Part shown: positions 48,469 through 59,172 of the stretch, piece by piece | How positions within the stretch are numbered: the first letter of the stretch is position 1 | Layout of the letters: the number at the start of each line of letters is the position of its first letter | NCBI GenBank assembly: GCA_013350335.1 | Contig: CM023536.1 | Coordinates: forward strand, 9,444,207 to 9,508,206 | Source of the DNA: Chimonanthus salicifolius | Lineage: Eukaryota; Streptophyta; Magnoliopsida; Laurales; Calycanthaceae | DNA length: 64,000 nt | Reading direction: 5' to 3' | Position numbers and translations under genes: made by a program | Notes under the pieces: model-generated | The model's input: the letters and a program-made list of their open reading frames with translations, nothing else | The model's database searches: none | Told to the model about the DNA's origin: nothing

Positions 48469-48679
48469 TTTTTTTTTTTTTATTATTATTATTATTGTTA
48501 AGGTGTCCAACTCTTTTAGAGCACTTGACTAATCTTCCGAGTATATACAAGTCTCTTTGTTCACACATGTCAGATAACTCTAAAGAGAGTGATCGTTTGA
48601 GATGAAGTGAGAATCGAACTCGAGACTTCTGCTTCCTAATGTAGGTTCCTAGTCATCACTTCAACCCCTTTGTGTTGAA
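48469..48679 (-). mobile_element. SINE on the minus strand
   Basis: The minus strand has a tRNA-like head (GGGTTGAAGTGATGACTAGG), a good pol III B box (GAGTTCGATTCTC), a family A tail (GAAGATTAGTCAAGTGCTCT), then an ATT microsatellite and poly-A. Flanks AGGTGGGGAT and AGGTGGGAT probably represent the TSD. Confidence 0.7.
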
Positions 48680-48690
48680 AGGTGGGATCG

Positions 48691-49433
48691 CTAGATGCAA
48701 AGATATGGGTTTCTTTTCTTTCTTTTTTAAATTGGGCAAGCATTTGGAGTTGGTGATTGGGCACAATGGTTGCAAGATGGTGGCTGATTGGGCTAGCTAT
48801 GTAAGTTAATTTTCACCATATTGTAGGTAGCTTGTGATTTCTTTTAGATGTTCAGCATGTGACTTTCGTAGCCTTGGACCCATCCCACTTAGTCTGGGAA
48901 CCAAACCAAAAGCTTTAAAATGGGCGTTTGTAGAACTCATTTTCATGGTGACATGTGGCTGTCCATATGGCAAGCAACTGGACTAGTTTGAGTGACACAT
49001 GGCAAGCAAATGGACTGGTTTTGGGTGACATGCCAGCTGATGTGGCCGCTATGTGTTAGAAGACGTGGCAATAATACGAGGATCGAGTCTCAATTTTCAC
49101 TTATTTGGCGCATGATACGGCAGTAACATGACAAACGAGTGGCCAGTGACATGGTACTGATTTGACACAATTCACTCTTCAGCTCTCATTTCGTTTTGCA
49201 ATTCAGATATGCAAAAAAAGTCCCACATAATGCGACATTTTTCCTTTTGAGTTTTCTGGTGCGAATCTTGGTCCAAATCAAGTTGGGGAATTTGGTGGAG
49301 ATAGCATGAGTTATTCAGGGGCCGATACATGGTTTAAAATAAATTTATTTTGGTTGAAATCAAGTTAGGTAAAATTCGAACATTTATTGCTATATCGGCA
49401 TTTTTTAAATTTTGGATTATATGACTGGGACTT
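48691..49433. other. Intergenic, nothing recognised
   Basis: Spacer left of the TRIM-like element, with GACATGTGGC/GACACATGGCAAGCAA near-repeats at 48950-49020. No gene. Confidence 0.4.
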
Positions 49434-50869
49434 TGTAACGACTCTGATCAGACTTTCCAAGTGTGATATTATTTTTTTTAGACCTCTTGTGTCTGCACAG
49501 TTTTGTTTTTATACCTGGCACCAGGGGTCCAAATATCGGCTTGGCTGATATTGCGGCCGATATGCATATCGGCCGATAAGTTTCTCTCTCATCCGATATT
49601 TCCATTTATTTGCATTTTGGTCCAAAAATTTTAGGGTAATTTCAGAAAATTTGGAACTTCTTGAAAATGTAATTTTTTCATTAAATATCGGTCAATTACA
49701 TATTCAAATTATGTATTTAAGTTTCGAATACGATTAATATTAAAATTAACAATAAAATGAAGAGAAATAATAAAAAAATTAAAATTATGAAAAAATATGT
49801 AAGAAATTTTTGATAAATTTAGTGATTAAGGCATTAAGCATTTTACATACTTTTATACTAATTTAAGATAAAATAATTAATAATAAATATTTAAGATTTC
49901 ATTTAAAAGCTATTTATTTGTGATCCCATTCCCCCGAACAAATAAATAGCTTTTAATGGGTTTTAATGGGTTGTGGGCCCCAGGACCAATATTATTACTT
50001 TTAATTTAAAAAAAAAACCCGATACACACCAATAATCTGAAATATCGGCCGATATTTCAGACCGATAAACAGTACATATATCGGCCGATATTAGGACATA
50101 ATATCGCCGATATTGTGTGGGGCCCACAACCAATATAGATTTTTTTTTTTTTTTACCACTCTTTCCAGACCAATACAACCAATATCAGGCGATATGTGAA
50201 CCGATATATGGGCCGATAAATCGTCCGTATAGGCCGATATAGGTTTTTTTTTTAAAAAAAAGGAAGTAAATTTCAAAAACCGATATTTATACATATCGGC
50301 CGATATGGTGACTGATATTTCCGACCGTTTATCAGTCATATCGGCTAATAACCTTTATGTACGGCCGATACATAGCGTATCGGCCGATATAGTGCGGTCC
50401 TAAAAAACCGCTACATATCGGCCGATACGCTTTGTATCGGCCGATATTTCGACCCTTGCCTTGCACACCAAGCCAGGCCCAAAAGGTCTCACACAAGGGA
50501 GAGGGGGCTTCCCTCAAATAAGCCCCCTTCTACATCACCATCTGGTCGATGTGGGACTTGCAGAGGCATCAAAATCCACTCCCTTTAAGACCAGAGCCGC
50601 CGTAGACTAGACTCGGCTACAGCACACATAAGGGCTCCACACAATCCAATTGTTGAAGCGTGCTTTGATACCACTTTGTAACGACTCCGACCCGACTTTT
50701 CGAGTATGATATTGTCCACTTTGGACCTACTCTGCCCGCATGATTTTATTTTTGGGCCTGGCCTACTAAGTCCGGTCCAAAAGGCCTCACACAAGAGAGA
50801 GGGAACTTCCCTCAAATAAGCCCCTTCCCACATCACCGTCTGGTCGACTTGGGACTTGTAGGGGCGTCA
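49434..50869 (-). mobile_element. TRIM-like miniature LTR element
   Basis: Two direct repeats of about 190 bp begin TGTAACGACTCxGA (49434 and 50675) and end GACTTG(C/T)(A)GGGGC(A/G)TCA-like (50561 and 50869). On the minus strand a TGGTATCAAAGC primer-site motif (initiator-Met tRNA type) lies just inside the 50675 repeat, and a purine-rich AAAGGGAGTGG lies just before the other. The internal region is only ~115 bp. The left repeat is split by a hAT MITE. TSD is ambiguous (TGGGA/TGGGT). Confidence 0.75.
49522..50458. mobile_element. hAT-type MITE built of ATATCGGCCGATAT repeats
   Basis: The ends CAGGGGTCCAAATATCGGC and (complement) CAAGGGTCGAAATATCGGC form inverted repeats. Flanks CCTGGCAC (49514-49521) and CCTTGCAC (50459-50466) match 7 of 8. 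Both halves are packed with ATCGGCCGAT palindromes, with an AT-rich centre. It interrupts the left repeat of the TRIM-like element. Confidence 0.85.
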
Positions 50870-53544
50870 TGGGTTTTGCCTTGAATAGAGTTGAGTCATT
50901 TTTGAGGTTTTTGTAGGATTTTTATTGATCTTGTTGGGTTTAGAATAAATTTATTTTGTAGAAATCGAGTCAAATAAAATTAACAAATTTATGGCCCTGA
51001 GTTTCGCATTTTAGACTTTTCATGTGTGGTTCTCACCTTAAATCGGGCTCAATCGTTTAGAGGGGTTATATGGGTTTTTTAGGAACCTATGTGGAGAGTA
51101 AAATGGATTCATTCTTGTATCAATCAGGTCGAGTAAAATTAAAAGATTTATGTGTGTACCTATATGTTTTGGGTTTTCCAGGTGTAGTTGTCACCTTGAA
51201 TCAAGTTAAGTTGTTTCTGAGAAGTTATTTGGGATATGTAGGGATCTATGTGGGATCAAAATGGATTCGTTTTAGTGGCAATTGGGTGAAATAAAATTGG
51301 ATACTTCTTTTACCATATCGATATGATTTGTGTTTCTAATTTTTCAAGTGTATTTTTTTTGTTTGAATCGAGTCCGATCATTTGACAAGGATTACATAAT
51401 ATTAAAGGAAAGCCATCTCAGTCCTCCTCTGAATCCTCTCATGGATAATCACAGGCTGATTCCCTTTCTTATTTTGTATTTTTCCAGACTGTATTTATCT
51501 GTAATCAAGGGATTCTTGATTTAATATTATTCCTTATTAGGGATTGTACTTTGTATATAATATCGATCAATGGAATGGTAAAACTACCGAGTTTTCAAAC
51601 CCTCTTCACATAAGGTGCTATGCACCTACTCAGTGTAAAAGTGAGTCTATTTTGATGGAAATCCAACTGGGTAAACTATCACCATTGTCTCATGTTTCAA
51701 GTTTCTTGAGTGTGATTTTAGTTGAAATAAATTTCGTTTTTCAATGGTTATTGTGCAAGATACTCAGTGACTAGGTTTGAGTGAGTATTTTGATTAAAGA
51801 AAAGGGTTGAATAAAATTGGAGTGTCTACAGATAGCATAAGATAATTCCACATGATTAAACTTAATACTAGGAAAACGATCAACTGCACACCTCATAAAA
51901 CGCTCTATCGGGGAGACCTCTATGTAGAGCACGCCCGACAATTGACGGTTGGGTGGGAATTGAAAGATCTATGTCTACCCATCTACAATGATGGGGTTGA
52001 GTGGGTTAGATATTAGAAAGATCTATGTCTATGCATATAGTGCTTATAAAAAGTCAACTTGAATGAATGTCTTTAGCTATGATTTTGGAAGGCTTGAAAA
52101 TCAATTTATATTGGAGTGCAATCTTATCAACTCAAATTCTATTTCTATCACTAGAGTCATTCTATCAAATTAATTTTTTATAATTATTTCTTTTAAATCC
52201 ACCTTACTCTACGTCCATAGATCACATACATAAAGCTCTCACCATGAGAGCACTTTATTAGTGTGAAATTGAACACTCTCCTTTATTCTAATTAAATTTA
52301 GTTAAATAATTTTTTTATCAAATATAAACTTAAACCCTTTTTCCAAAATGAATAAAGTTAGTTTTGAAATTGCTACTATATCTCCATTTATCATACCCAT
52401 GGATAGATAAAAGAAGTTTAGTGAAAGTTGGCAGAAGATCATATTGACTAAACCACTTTGCTGTAAGAGAAATCTTTGTACTTAATATGGAGTAGTTCAA
52501 CTGATAATTTTTTGTCTAAAAAAGTGAGAGGTTGTGAATTCGAGTTCCTATAACATTACTATCGTGTAGATGTGGGACGTCGTGCGGGACGTCACTCAAA
52601 ATATGGGTCTGTCGAAATGCCTTCTCTTATCGTGTTGGTTATGCTAGAGAAACAGGTATTAGATGTTTTGTTCTTCTTTTTTCTTGCTCCGGGCGAGAAA
52701 ATACTAGCACTCCACCAACATTGCATTTGTCACCCCTTTGGTTGAGTAGGAGCTATCCTGAAAATGGTGCTCTCTTCTGCCAATGGCGTGGGTGATGTTT
52801 CCTGGCACTGATAATGTTAAGTGATATATATTCATCATACTTAGACATGATAACTCTATGAATTTCTGTTCTTCTTCCACATATTTCACCCTTTCTAAGA
52901 ATTCTTCAACCTTCCTTTTATGCCTTTCATCCCACATTGGACCTAGTGTGATTCTTATACCATCTATGACGAAAGTGTAGACATTATGCCTCCCATCTTG
53001 CGTCGTATTACCAAGGCTTGTCTAACAAAACATGACACGCATCCATGAGTGCTACTATCAGCACCACCAGTTTTACAATGTATCTGTGTGTGGCCCAGAT
53101 AAAATTAAATTAGATTATGTGGATTTCTATTTTGTTAAGATAAGATTTGATAAAGTTTGAGTTCATCTAATATTCTTGTATATGTATGTGTATTTGTTTC
53201 TTAATGAAATTATGAAAAAAAGGTTTTTAGATTCCTCTCATCCCACAGATTTGAACATTCGAGAGGGGTTTTCCCTCAAGCCCATGGGCTGTAGTGGTCT
53301 AAGATATGGCAGTAGAGAGCCCATCTGTGCAGTAGGGGGTTGGTTGTAGTTTGCACCCAAGGTGGATTCCCATAGGCACATGGGTCGATATCATGGGCAC
53401 TCATAAAGCCCATAGGCCATCTCCAAGGTGGGCCCCACATGTAGTTGGGGTGTATTGGGCTTCCATGGATGATCCTCTGAATGGGTAACTGGTGTAGGAT
53501 GTTGGTGTTGGCTGGTGTTTTTCCGGTTCTGTTAGCGGTGGCGG
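50870..53544. other. Intergenic with weak repeat traces
   Basis: No gene. 51470-51590 has a TCTGTAATCAAGGGATTC and GTATATAATATCGATCAATGG pattern reminiscent of copia LTR ends, unproven. 52490-52565 is a SINE family B-like head (GGAGTAGTTCAACTGAT, GGTTGTGAATTCGAGTTCC) without a tail. Confidence 0.4.
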
Positions 53545-54826
53545 CAGGGCCGTCTTGATACAAATTGAGGTCTAAGGCGAAAAATTTAAAATGGAGCCTT
53601 CTTGATATTTAATTATTATTATAAGTGATATTTAATTAAAATTTTAATTATATATAAAAAAGAATTTATCTAAAATTTATTTTTCTTTCTTTTTGAGATG
53701 CAAAATACTAATTAATTTTTTGTATTCAAGTTTTTTTAAATATCGTATTCAATTGATAATATGGCTAATTCACTTAATCTTTCTTGTGACATTGTTGATC
53801 GTAGGTAAGATTTTATCAATTTTAGTTTTGAAAAACTTTTTTCTATGTAAGCAACTGTTTCAGGTATTGTCAATAATATTCAGTATTCAATATAAGCATT
53901 TGGAAAAGAATCTAGTCTTTTAATATAATCTAGAATTTCAATTGGAGTTATTATTTTTGTTTGTAAAATTTCTTTTAAGACTTTTAACTCTGAAAACAAA
54001 TCTAAACCATCTATATTAGAAACCTTCTTATATTCCAAAAGAGATTCAAGATCAAGACAATATTTTTTCAACCTATCTTCATTTAATGATTTTAATTTGT
54101 TAAAATCAAATAAAAAATCAAAAATATCTTCATATTTTTGAAATTGTTCAAACTTACTTTGAATTGAAGAAATCACTTGAACAACTATATATAAAAAATA
54201 ACTAACTCTAAAAGATTCTTCGAATGATTGCGTTGATTCATCATCGATATTTTCATCAAACTGTTTTTCCTATGAATTTTACGTCTTTCATTAAATACAG
54301 ATTCTATATCCATTTTAGTTGAAATCTCTTTAGCTGTAATCATAGTTGATGTAAATCCATTTTCTCTATGAGAGAGAGAGCAGTGACAGAGAAGTGGCGA
54401 GAGGGAGAGCGGCGAGAGAGAAAGAGAGTGTCTAGGGTTTTCTGTTTTTCTTTTAAAGAGGACCAAGAGTGTTAGAAAATTTACCGTTAAAAAAAAAAAA
54501 GAGTTAAAAATTATAAGAGTAATAAAATGAAGGCATATGCTATGCATTTTCCTCTATTTTATTTGGGAAGAGTGTTCAATTTCCAGTTTCCCAAACTACT
54601 CTCCTTATTTCAATTTTTTTTTTTAAGATAGGCTGTGCCAAAATGAGGCTCGCCCATCCCATTTTGCAGCGGTGGTTGTGCAAGTGAGAAAGCAGCCACA
54701 TGCTAGAAAGTTTTGAAAATTGTGGATGTATTTTGCGGTAATGCTTTAATAAGGAAAATTTAGGCCTTCCTTTAACAGGGGGCCTAAATTTGTGGCTTGA
54801 GTTGCTTTATACTCAAGCCGGGCCTG
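53545..54826 (-). mobile_element. hAT element, 1282 bp, perfect 8-bp TSD
   Basis: The left end CAGGGCCGTCTTGA and the complement of the right end CAGGCCCGGCTTGA match 12 of 14. GGTGGCGG flanks both sides exactly (53537-53544, 54827-54834). It contains the C-terminal part of a decayed transposase on the minus strand, so it is an internally deleted copy. Confidence 0.92.
53690..54176 (-). pseudogene. hAT transposase C-terminal part (TTF/zf-MYM type), with stop
   Basis: The open part 54176-53880 ends LDLFSELKVLKEILQTK, then FPNAYIEY and a stop. The same frame continues past it as ILLTIPETVAYIEKSFSKLK, then LRSTMSQERLSELAILSIE, the hAT dimerisation domain (SAERSFSKLK, RLxxLAxLxIE). The family normally has Arg where the stop lies. 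The zinc finger and catalytic region are absent. The AG-rich stretch at 54360-54430 lies upstream of it on this strand. Confidence 0.85.
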
Positions 54827-54834
54827 GGTGGCGG

Positions 54835-56148
54835 AGGATGGATTTCCATGGGTGGGTGGATGATTTTTGCAGCAGTCCACGACCACTGCCCAGTGCCCAC
54901 ACCTGATTGTATGGACCCCAAATGTACTTAAGGTTGTACTAACCTCTGAAGGGGTAGCTCGAGGATGATGGTGGTGTTGATGGTGATTTTCAACTTTTGT
55001 TTTGGGATGATGGAGGTAGGGGCATAAATCTCGATCCGATACACGAGATATCTCAAATTTTTGAGGACCCGTATCGGCCAGAGAAAAAAGAAATCGATCG
55101 AGATCTCAGTCGAATATTGGCCGATTTCTTTCTTTTTTTTTAAAAAAAAAAGAATATCGGTTGTGAGCCCAGCCGATATCTTGGCGATATTTGTCTATAT
55201 CAGATGAATATTATATTTTTTTATTTTATTTTAAAAAAAGCCTTTTTTAATTTTTTAAATGATTTTTTTAAAAAAAAGCCACCTAAATTTAAAAAAAAAA
55301 ATTGGAGAGAGAGAGTCGGCCGGAACGACTTTACAAACGCCGTCTGACGATTTTGAATTCCAGGCGGGCCTACAAGTCGAGGAGCCCACTGGGTAGTGTC
55401 AGACATTCCAATTGAATTCTGAACAAGGTTCTGTATTATGAGTAGAACTCTCTCTCTCTCTCCATATTTATAGAAAGAGATTTTCTTGGGCGACAGCAAC
55501 ACCCTCCATAAAGAGATTTACTTGGGCGACAGCAACACTCTCCATAAAGAGATTTACTTGGGCGAACAAAATATTAAGTCCTGTGAGGCTTAAATTTATG
55601 GACCACAGCATATGAATAAGAATGACTTTAAAATATTTAATTTTTTTTATAAAAAATTAAATTTATTGAATTTGAAAAATCCTAACATTTAAAGACTCAA
55701 AAGTCAATGATTAAATCAACTAAGAATGAATTTAAATTAGATAAAAATATAATCATAAGCATAGATGAGTTTAAAACAAAAATGGGTGCTCTAATTTTTT
55801 TTTTATCTCATGTTAGCCGTTATCACTCATGTCAAATAAGATGTTCGAAGTGTAACGTCTATTAATAGTTATGGAATGAGTTCATTCTTAATAAATTGAA
55901 ATACTTTTAAATTTAATAAATAACACTTTTGACCATGTTTGGAAGTGCTAAGAATATTAAATAAAAAATTTATATAATAAAAATGAGTTTCAAATTTATG
56001 CAAAATTCTTTATCTACCTTACTTATTAGAAATTAAACATGCTTTTACTTCAATACCAGGTGGAGTATTTTCAATGTACATTTTAAAGAAACACAAATAA
56101 TTTTTTATTTAAAAATGTCACCAACATTCTACGTAACCTAACATGTAT
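54835..56148. other. Intergenic with simple repeats
   Basis: No gene. 55015-55200 is a diverged GATATC/CGGCCGAT-rich relic of the family at 49522. GA/CT microsatellites lie at 55305 and 55450. Confidence 0.45.
55474..55565 (+). repeat. 36-bp tandem repeat, ~2.5 copies
   Basis: The unit starts AAAGAGATTTACTTGGGCGA and ends CAACACTCTCCAT. Copies at 55474-55509 and 55510-55545, plus a 20-bp partial; only two substitutions between the full copies. Confidence 0.85.
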
Positions 56149-56512
56149 TAGGGCTGCAACTCGGGTTGGATTTTGGCCTGACCCACATGACCCGACCCGA
56201 AAAATTGTACGGGTTGGGTTGGATTGAGAAGATAAAAATCAGCACGAAATTCGAGTCAGGCCGGGTTGAGGATTTTACAAGTTTACCCAACCCGACTCGA
56301 TCCAACCCGGCTAAAATTAGGTTAAAATGAGTTCAGAATGTGGGTCAGGTCAGAATTTGGGTTGATTCAGGTTAGAATTTGGGTCGAGTTGGGTCGGGTT
56401 CTAGAGTTTGGATTGAGAATTTGGGACAGGTCGGGTCGGACTCCATATATATCAACTCGGGTCGAGTTGGGTTTTAAGAAACTCAACCTGACCGACCTGA
56501 GTTGCAGCCCTA
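56149..56512. mobile_element. hAT-like MITE, GGGTCGGG-rich family
   Basis: The ends TAGGGCTGCAACTCGGG and (complement) TAGGGCTGCAACTCAGG are near-perfect inverted repeats. Flanks ACATGTAT (56141-56148) and ACATGCAT (56512-56519) match 7 of 8, if the last A is counted in the duplication. Same family and size as 7141-7505. Confidence 0.8.
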
Positions 56513-57384
56513 CATGCATAGTAGAATTAGCTTGAGTTTTTAGAATTAGTTAATTAGACAAGTCCTGCAAGTGATTTCTTGTATTTATAAGATTAGTCTG
56601 TCTCTAATGTATAGTGAAGATTATCCATCATATTAATAACAATATAATTAGACTTTTACTTAAATCTCAACGAACGTCTAAAAAAGTATCGACAAAGCTG
56701 ACATGAATAATATTGCTTAATATTTCAAAAAAAATAATATATCAACATTTTTCGAATGTTGATTTTTTTTTTATATATATTTTTATCAATTTCAACCACA
56801 ATTTTTCTTAGAAATAAAGTAGGATAGTGATTGTATTCCGCAGATGCTATTTAAGAGATGGTACAAAAAGAAAGACTATATAAAGAAAGGCTTTACTTCT
56901 TCTTTCTTATTGCATAAATTGTCGGTTCCACAACAGTTTTCCTCAAATTAGAAGTCATGAGATTCATATTCCAGGTGTAAAAAAAGACTAGTGTTGAGTT
57001 TAAATGAGGGGTAAATTTTGCAGGGGTAACCCCTGTGAAATTTTGCCGTGTATGTATATATTAATATACCCTTGTAGATTTTGTAAAACTTTTTGTTCTA
57101 CTATTGGAGAAATTAGATGAGAAGGATGTGATAAATTTAATTTTTTTTTCTAATCAAGTACTTGTTAATTGATCCATCTAAATCATACATCTAATCATTT
57201 CACAAAAACAAAAAGATAACTATTCATGTCTTTGCATTTAAAGATTAATGGAAAGTTTAGTTTTAAGGGATTGACCTATATATCTTAAATACCACTATTT
57301 ATAGGAAATTCTTCTTTGCATTCACACTTATCAAAGGACTTAAAATCAATGACCTCTTATTATCTTGGGAGGATTGCATGAGGT
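56513..57384. other. Intergenic, nothing recognised
   Basis: AT-rich; no gene or element seen. Confidence 0.4.
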
Positions 57385-57995
57385 TTTAAAATCGAAAAGT
57401 GAGGAAACAGAATAAATGGGAGCCTCTTCAATAGCGGATTTGGAAGTTTAATATTGATGGGTCCTCTAGAGGAAAACCGGGTCTAGCAGGGATCGGAGGT
57501 GTGCTTATTAAATATAAGGGAGAATCATCCATAATATTCAATAAGTCTGTGGGTATTAAAGATTCAAACGAAGCTGAAATTTTTAGCATTAGGAGAACTC
57601 TAGTCATTTGGAAAGCTTTTGGTCAATGTCAGATGGTTATTGAGGGGGATTCGGCAAATGCTTTCAAATGGAATCGGGTTTACGGCGTCCAACTTGGAGA
57701 TTGTCAAGTGTGGTTAGGGAAGTGAGAGAATTGGCCAAAGAAATGGGAGTATCTTTTTCCATTATTGCAAGATCAGCCACTTGGGTGGTGGACTACTTCC
57801 CAAAATTAGGAGTCGACGACCTTTGCACTGGAGTTTTTTTATTGTTAGTGACCTTTTCTTTGTTTATTTTCTTGTATTTTTCTTATATTCTTTCCTTTTT
57901 ATTTTTTCTTTGGGTGTACCCCTTTTAGACCCTCTCTTTTTCTTTGTAATTTCTCTCATCTTTTAATGAATTTCTTTTATGACTGCTCGAAAAAA
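57385..57995 (+). pseudogene. LINE RNase H fragment with 3' tail
   Basis: Reads FNIDGSSRGKPGLAGIGGVL, then KDSNEAEIFSIRRTL and IEGDSANAF in one frame, then after a frameshift near 57690 VREVRELAKEMGVSFS and ARSATWVVDYFPKLG. This is the same RNase H domain as in the LINE at 37990, with D, E, D and D positions recognisable. It ends in a T-rich 3' UTR and an interrupted A-run (57988-57998). RT is missing: a short 5'-truncated copy. Confidence 0.85.
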
Positions 57996-58499
57996 GAAAA
58001 ATATATTTTAAGTGAAAAAGACTCGAATAAAACTGAAAAAAACTTGAAAATAATATGAAAATACTATAATATGTATTAATTCATTTTGTATCATCAATGT
58101 TTTAAAAATCGATCCATGAATCGAACTGTCTCAGTCTAAGTGGAAGGTTAGATTAAAAAAGTTCAACTGTAATTACATCTGCTCAAACCTGTGCCATAAA
58201 TATTATATTATAATAATATTAAATTGTTAACTAAAATTTAATTAATGAGTTGAAACAAAATTTTCCGCGAGTCAAGTCGGATTTAAAAACATTGTGTATC
58301 ATATCTATCTAAAAGTAATTTAAATTTTTTATTTTTTTAGAATCTTATAAATTAGATATTATCTTATAATTTTATACTCTGCGATAGATTCTAATAATTT
58401 TTTTTAAGTTAATCAAAATACCAATCAAATAATTGGCCAAAGTCATTATAAATTATAAAAAATATATAAATTACTTGACCCTTCAAACTTACTACAAAT
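57996..58499. other. AT-rich upstream region of the IDM1-like gene
   Basis: No gene. AAATATATAAATTAC at about 58458-58473 is a possible TATA region for the downstream gene. Confidence 0.35.
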
Positions 58500-59172
58500 T
58501 GGTTTAGTTTCCAAGGCAGTAGGCCTTCTTTTTCCTTGGGTCCCAAGCTTCTCACCACCGGCTTATTTCTTTGGATACTTCAATCCACCATGCAATCGCT
58601 ATGTTTTTCAGTTTGAACGATAACTCGAAGTTGAAAAAGGGGCGCATGTTTGGAAGCAGTTTCTCTTATTTTCTCTCTCTTTCTTGGATGCTGCTGCTGT
58701 TCTTGCTGCCATTGAAGCCTCCTTGCTTGCAAGCTGTGCCCGAGTCTGCTCGTGCTTCCCTCTTGCGCAGATCCATACACCCAAGCCGCTCTCATCGCTA
58801 CCGCCCAAGGCCAGTTACAACCCCTCTTCAACTCACGTTTCTTACCAGTCACTTCGCCTGCAACACCACCCTTTTACCGCTGTTTACTAGCCTTCCCAAG
58901 CACCTGCCCATCAGTCATTTCCATTTTGACCGAACAAACCCCTCCTCCATCCAAATCCCTTCAGTTGTGGGTCCCAATACCCATCTCACCTGAGCCAATT
59001 CCTTAAGCCCATCAAAGGCCTTGCCGATCCAAGTCCAACGGTTCCTTTTCTTCAGTCGCTTAGGGTTGATTGCTGCCCGCTCGATATCGGAAGCTCTTCA
59101 GATTCTGCTCCGGCTGCGTTACTATCCTTCCCTGTTTCCGAATTTCTCTGTTAACCTCTGCATTCTCCTATC
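58500..59172 (+). promoter_or_regulatory. Probable promoter and long pyrimidine-rich 5' leader of the IDM1-like gene
   Basis: Composition changes from AT-rich to CT-rich at about 58500, as at plant transcription starts. Several upstream ATGs (58571, 58684) open frames of 140 and 68 codons with no recognisable domain, and all stop before the main ATG. They may be upstream ORFs in the leader or a captured gene fragment. Confidence 0.4.
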
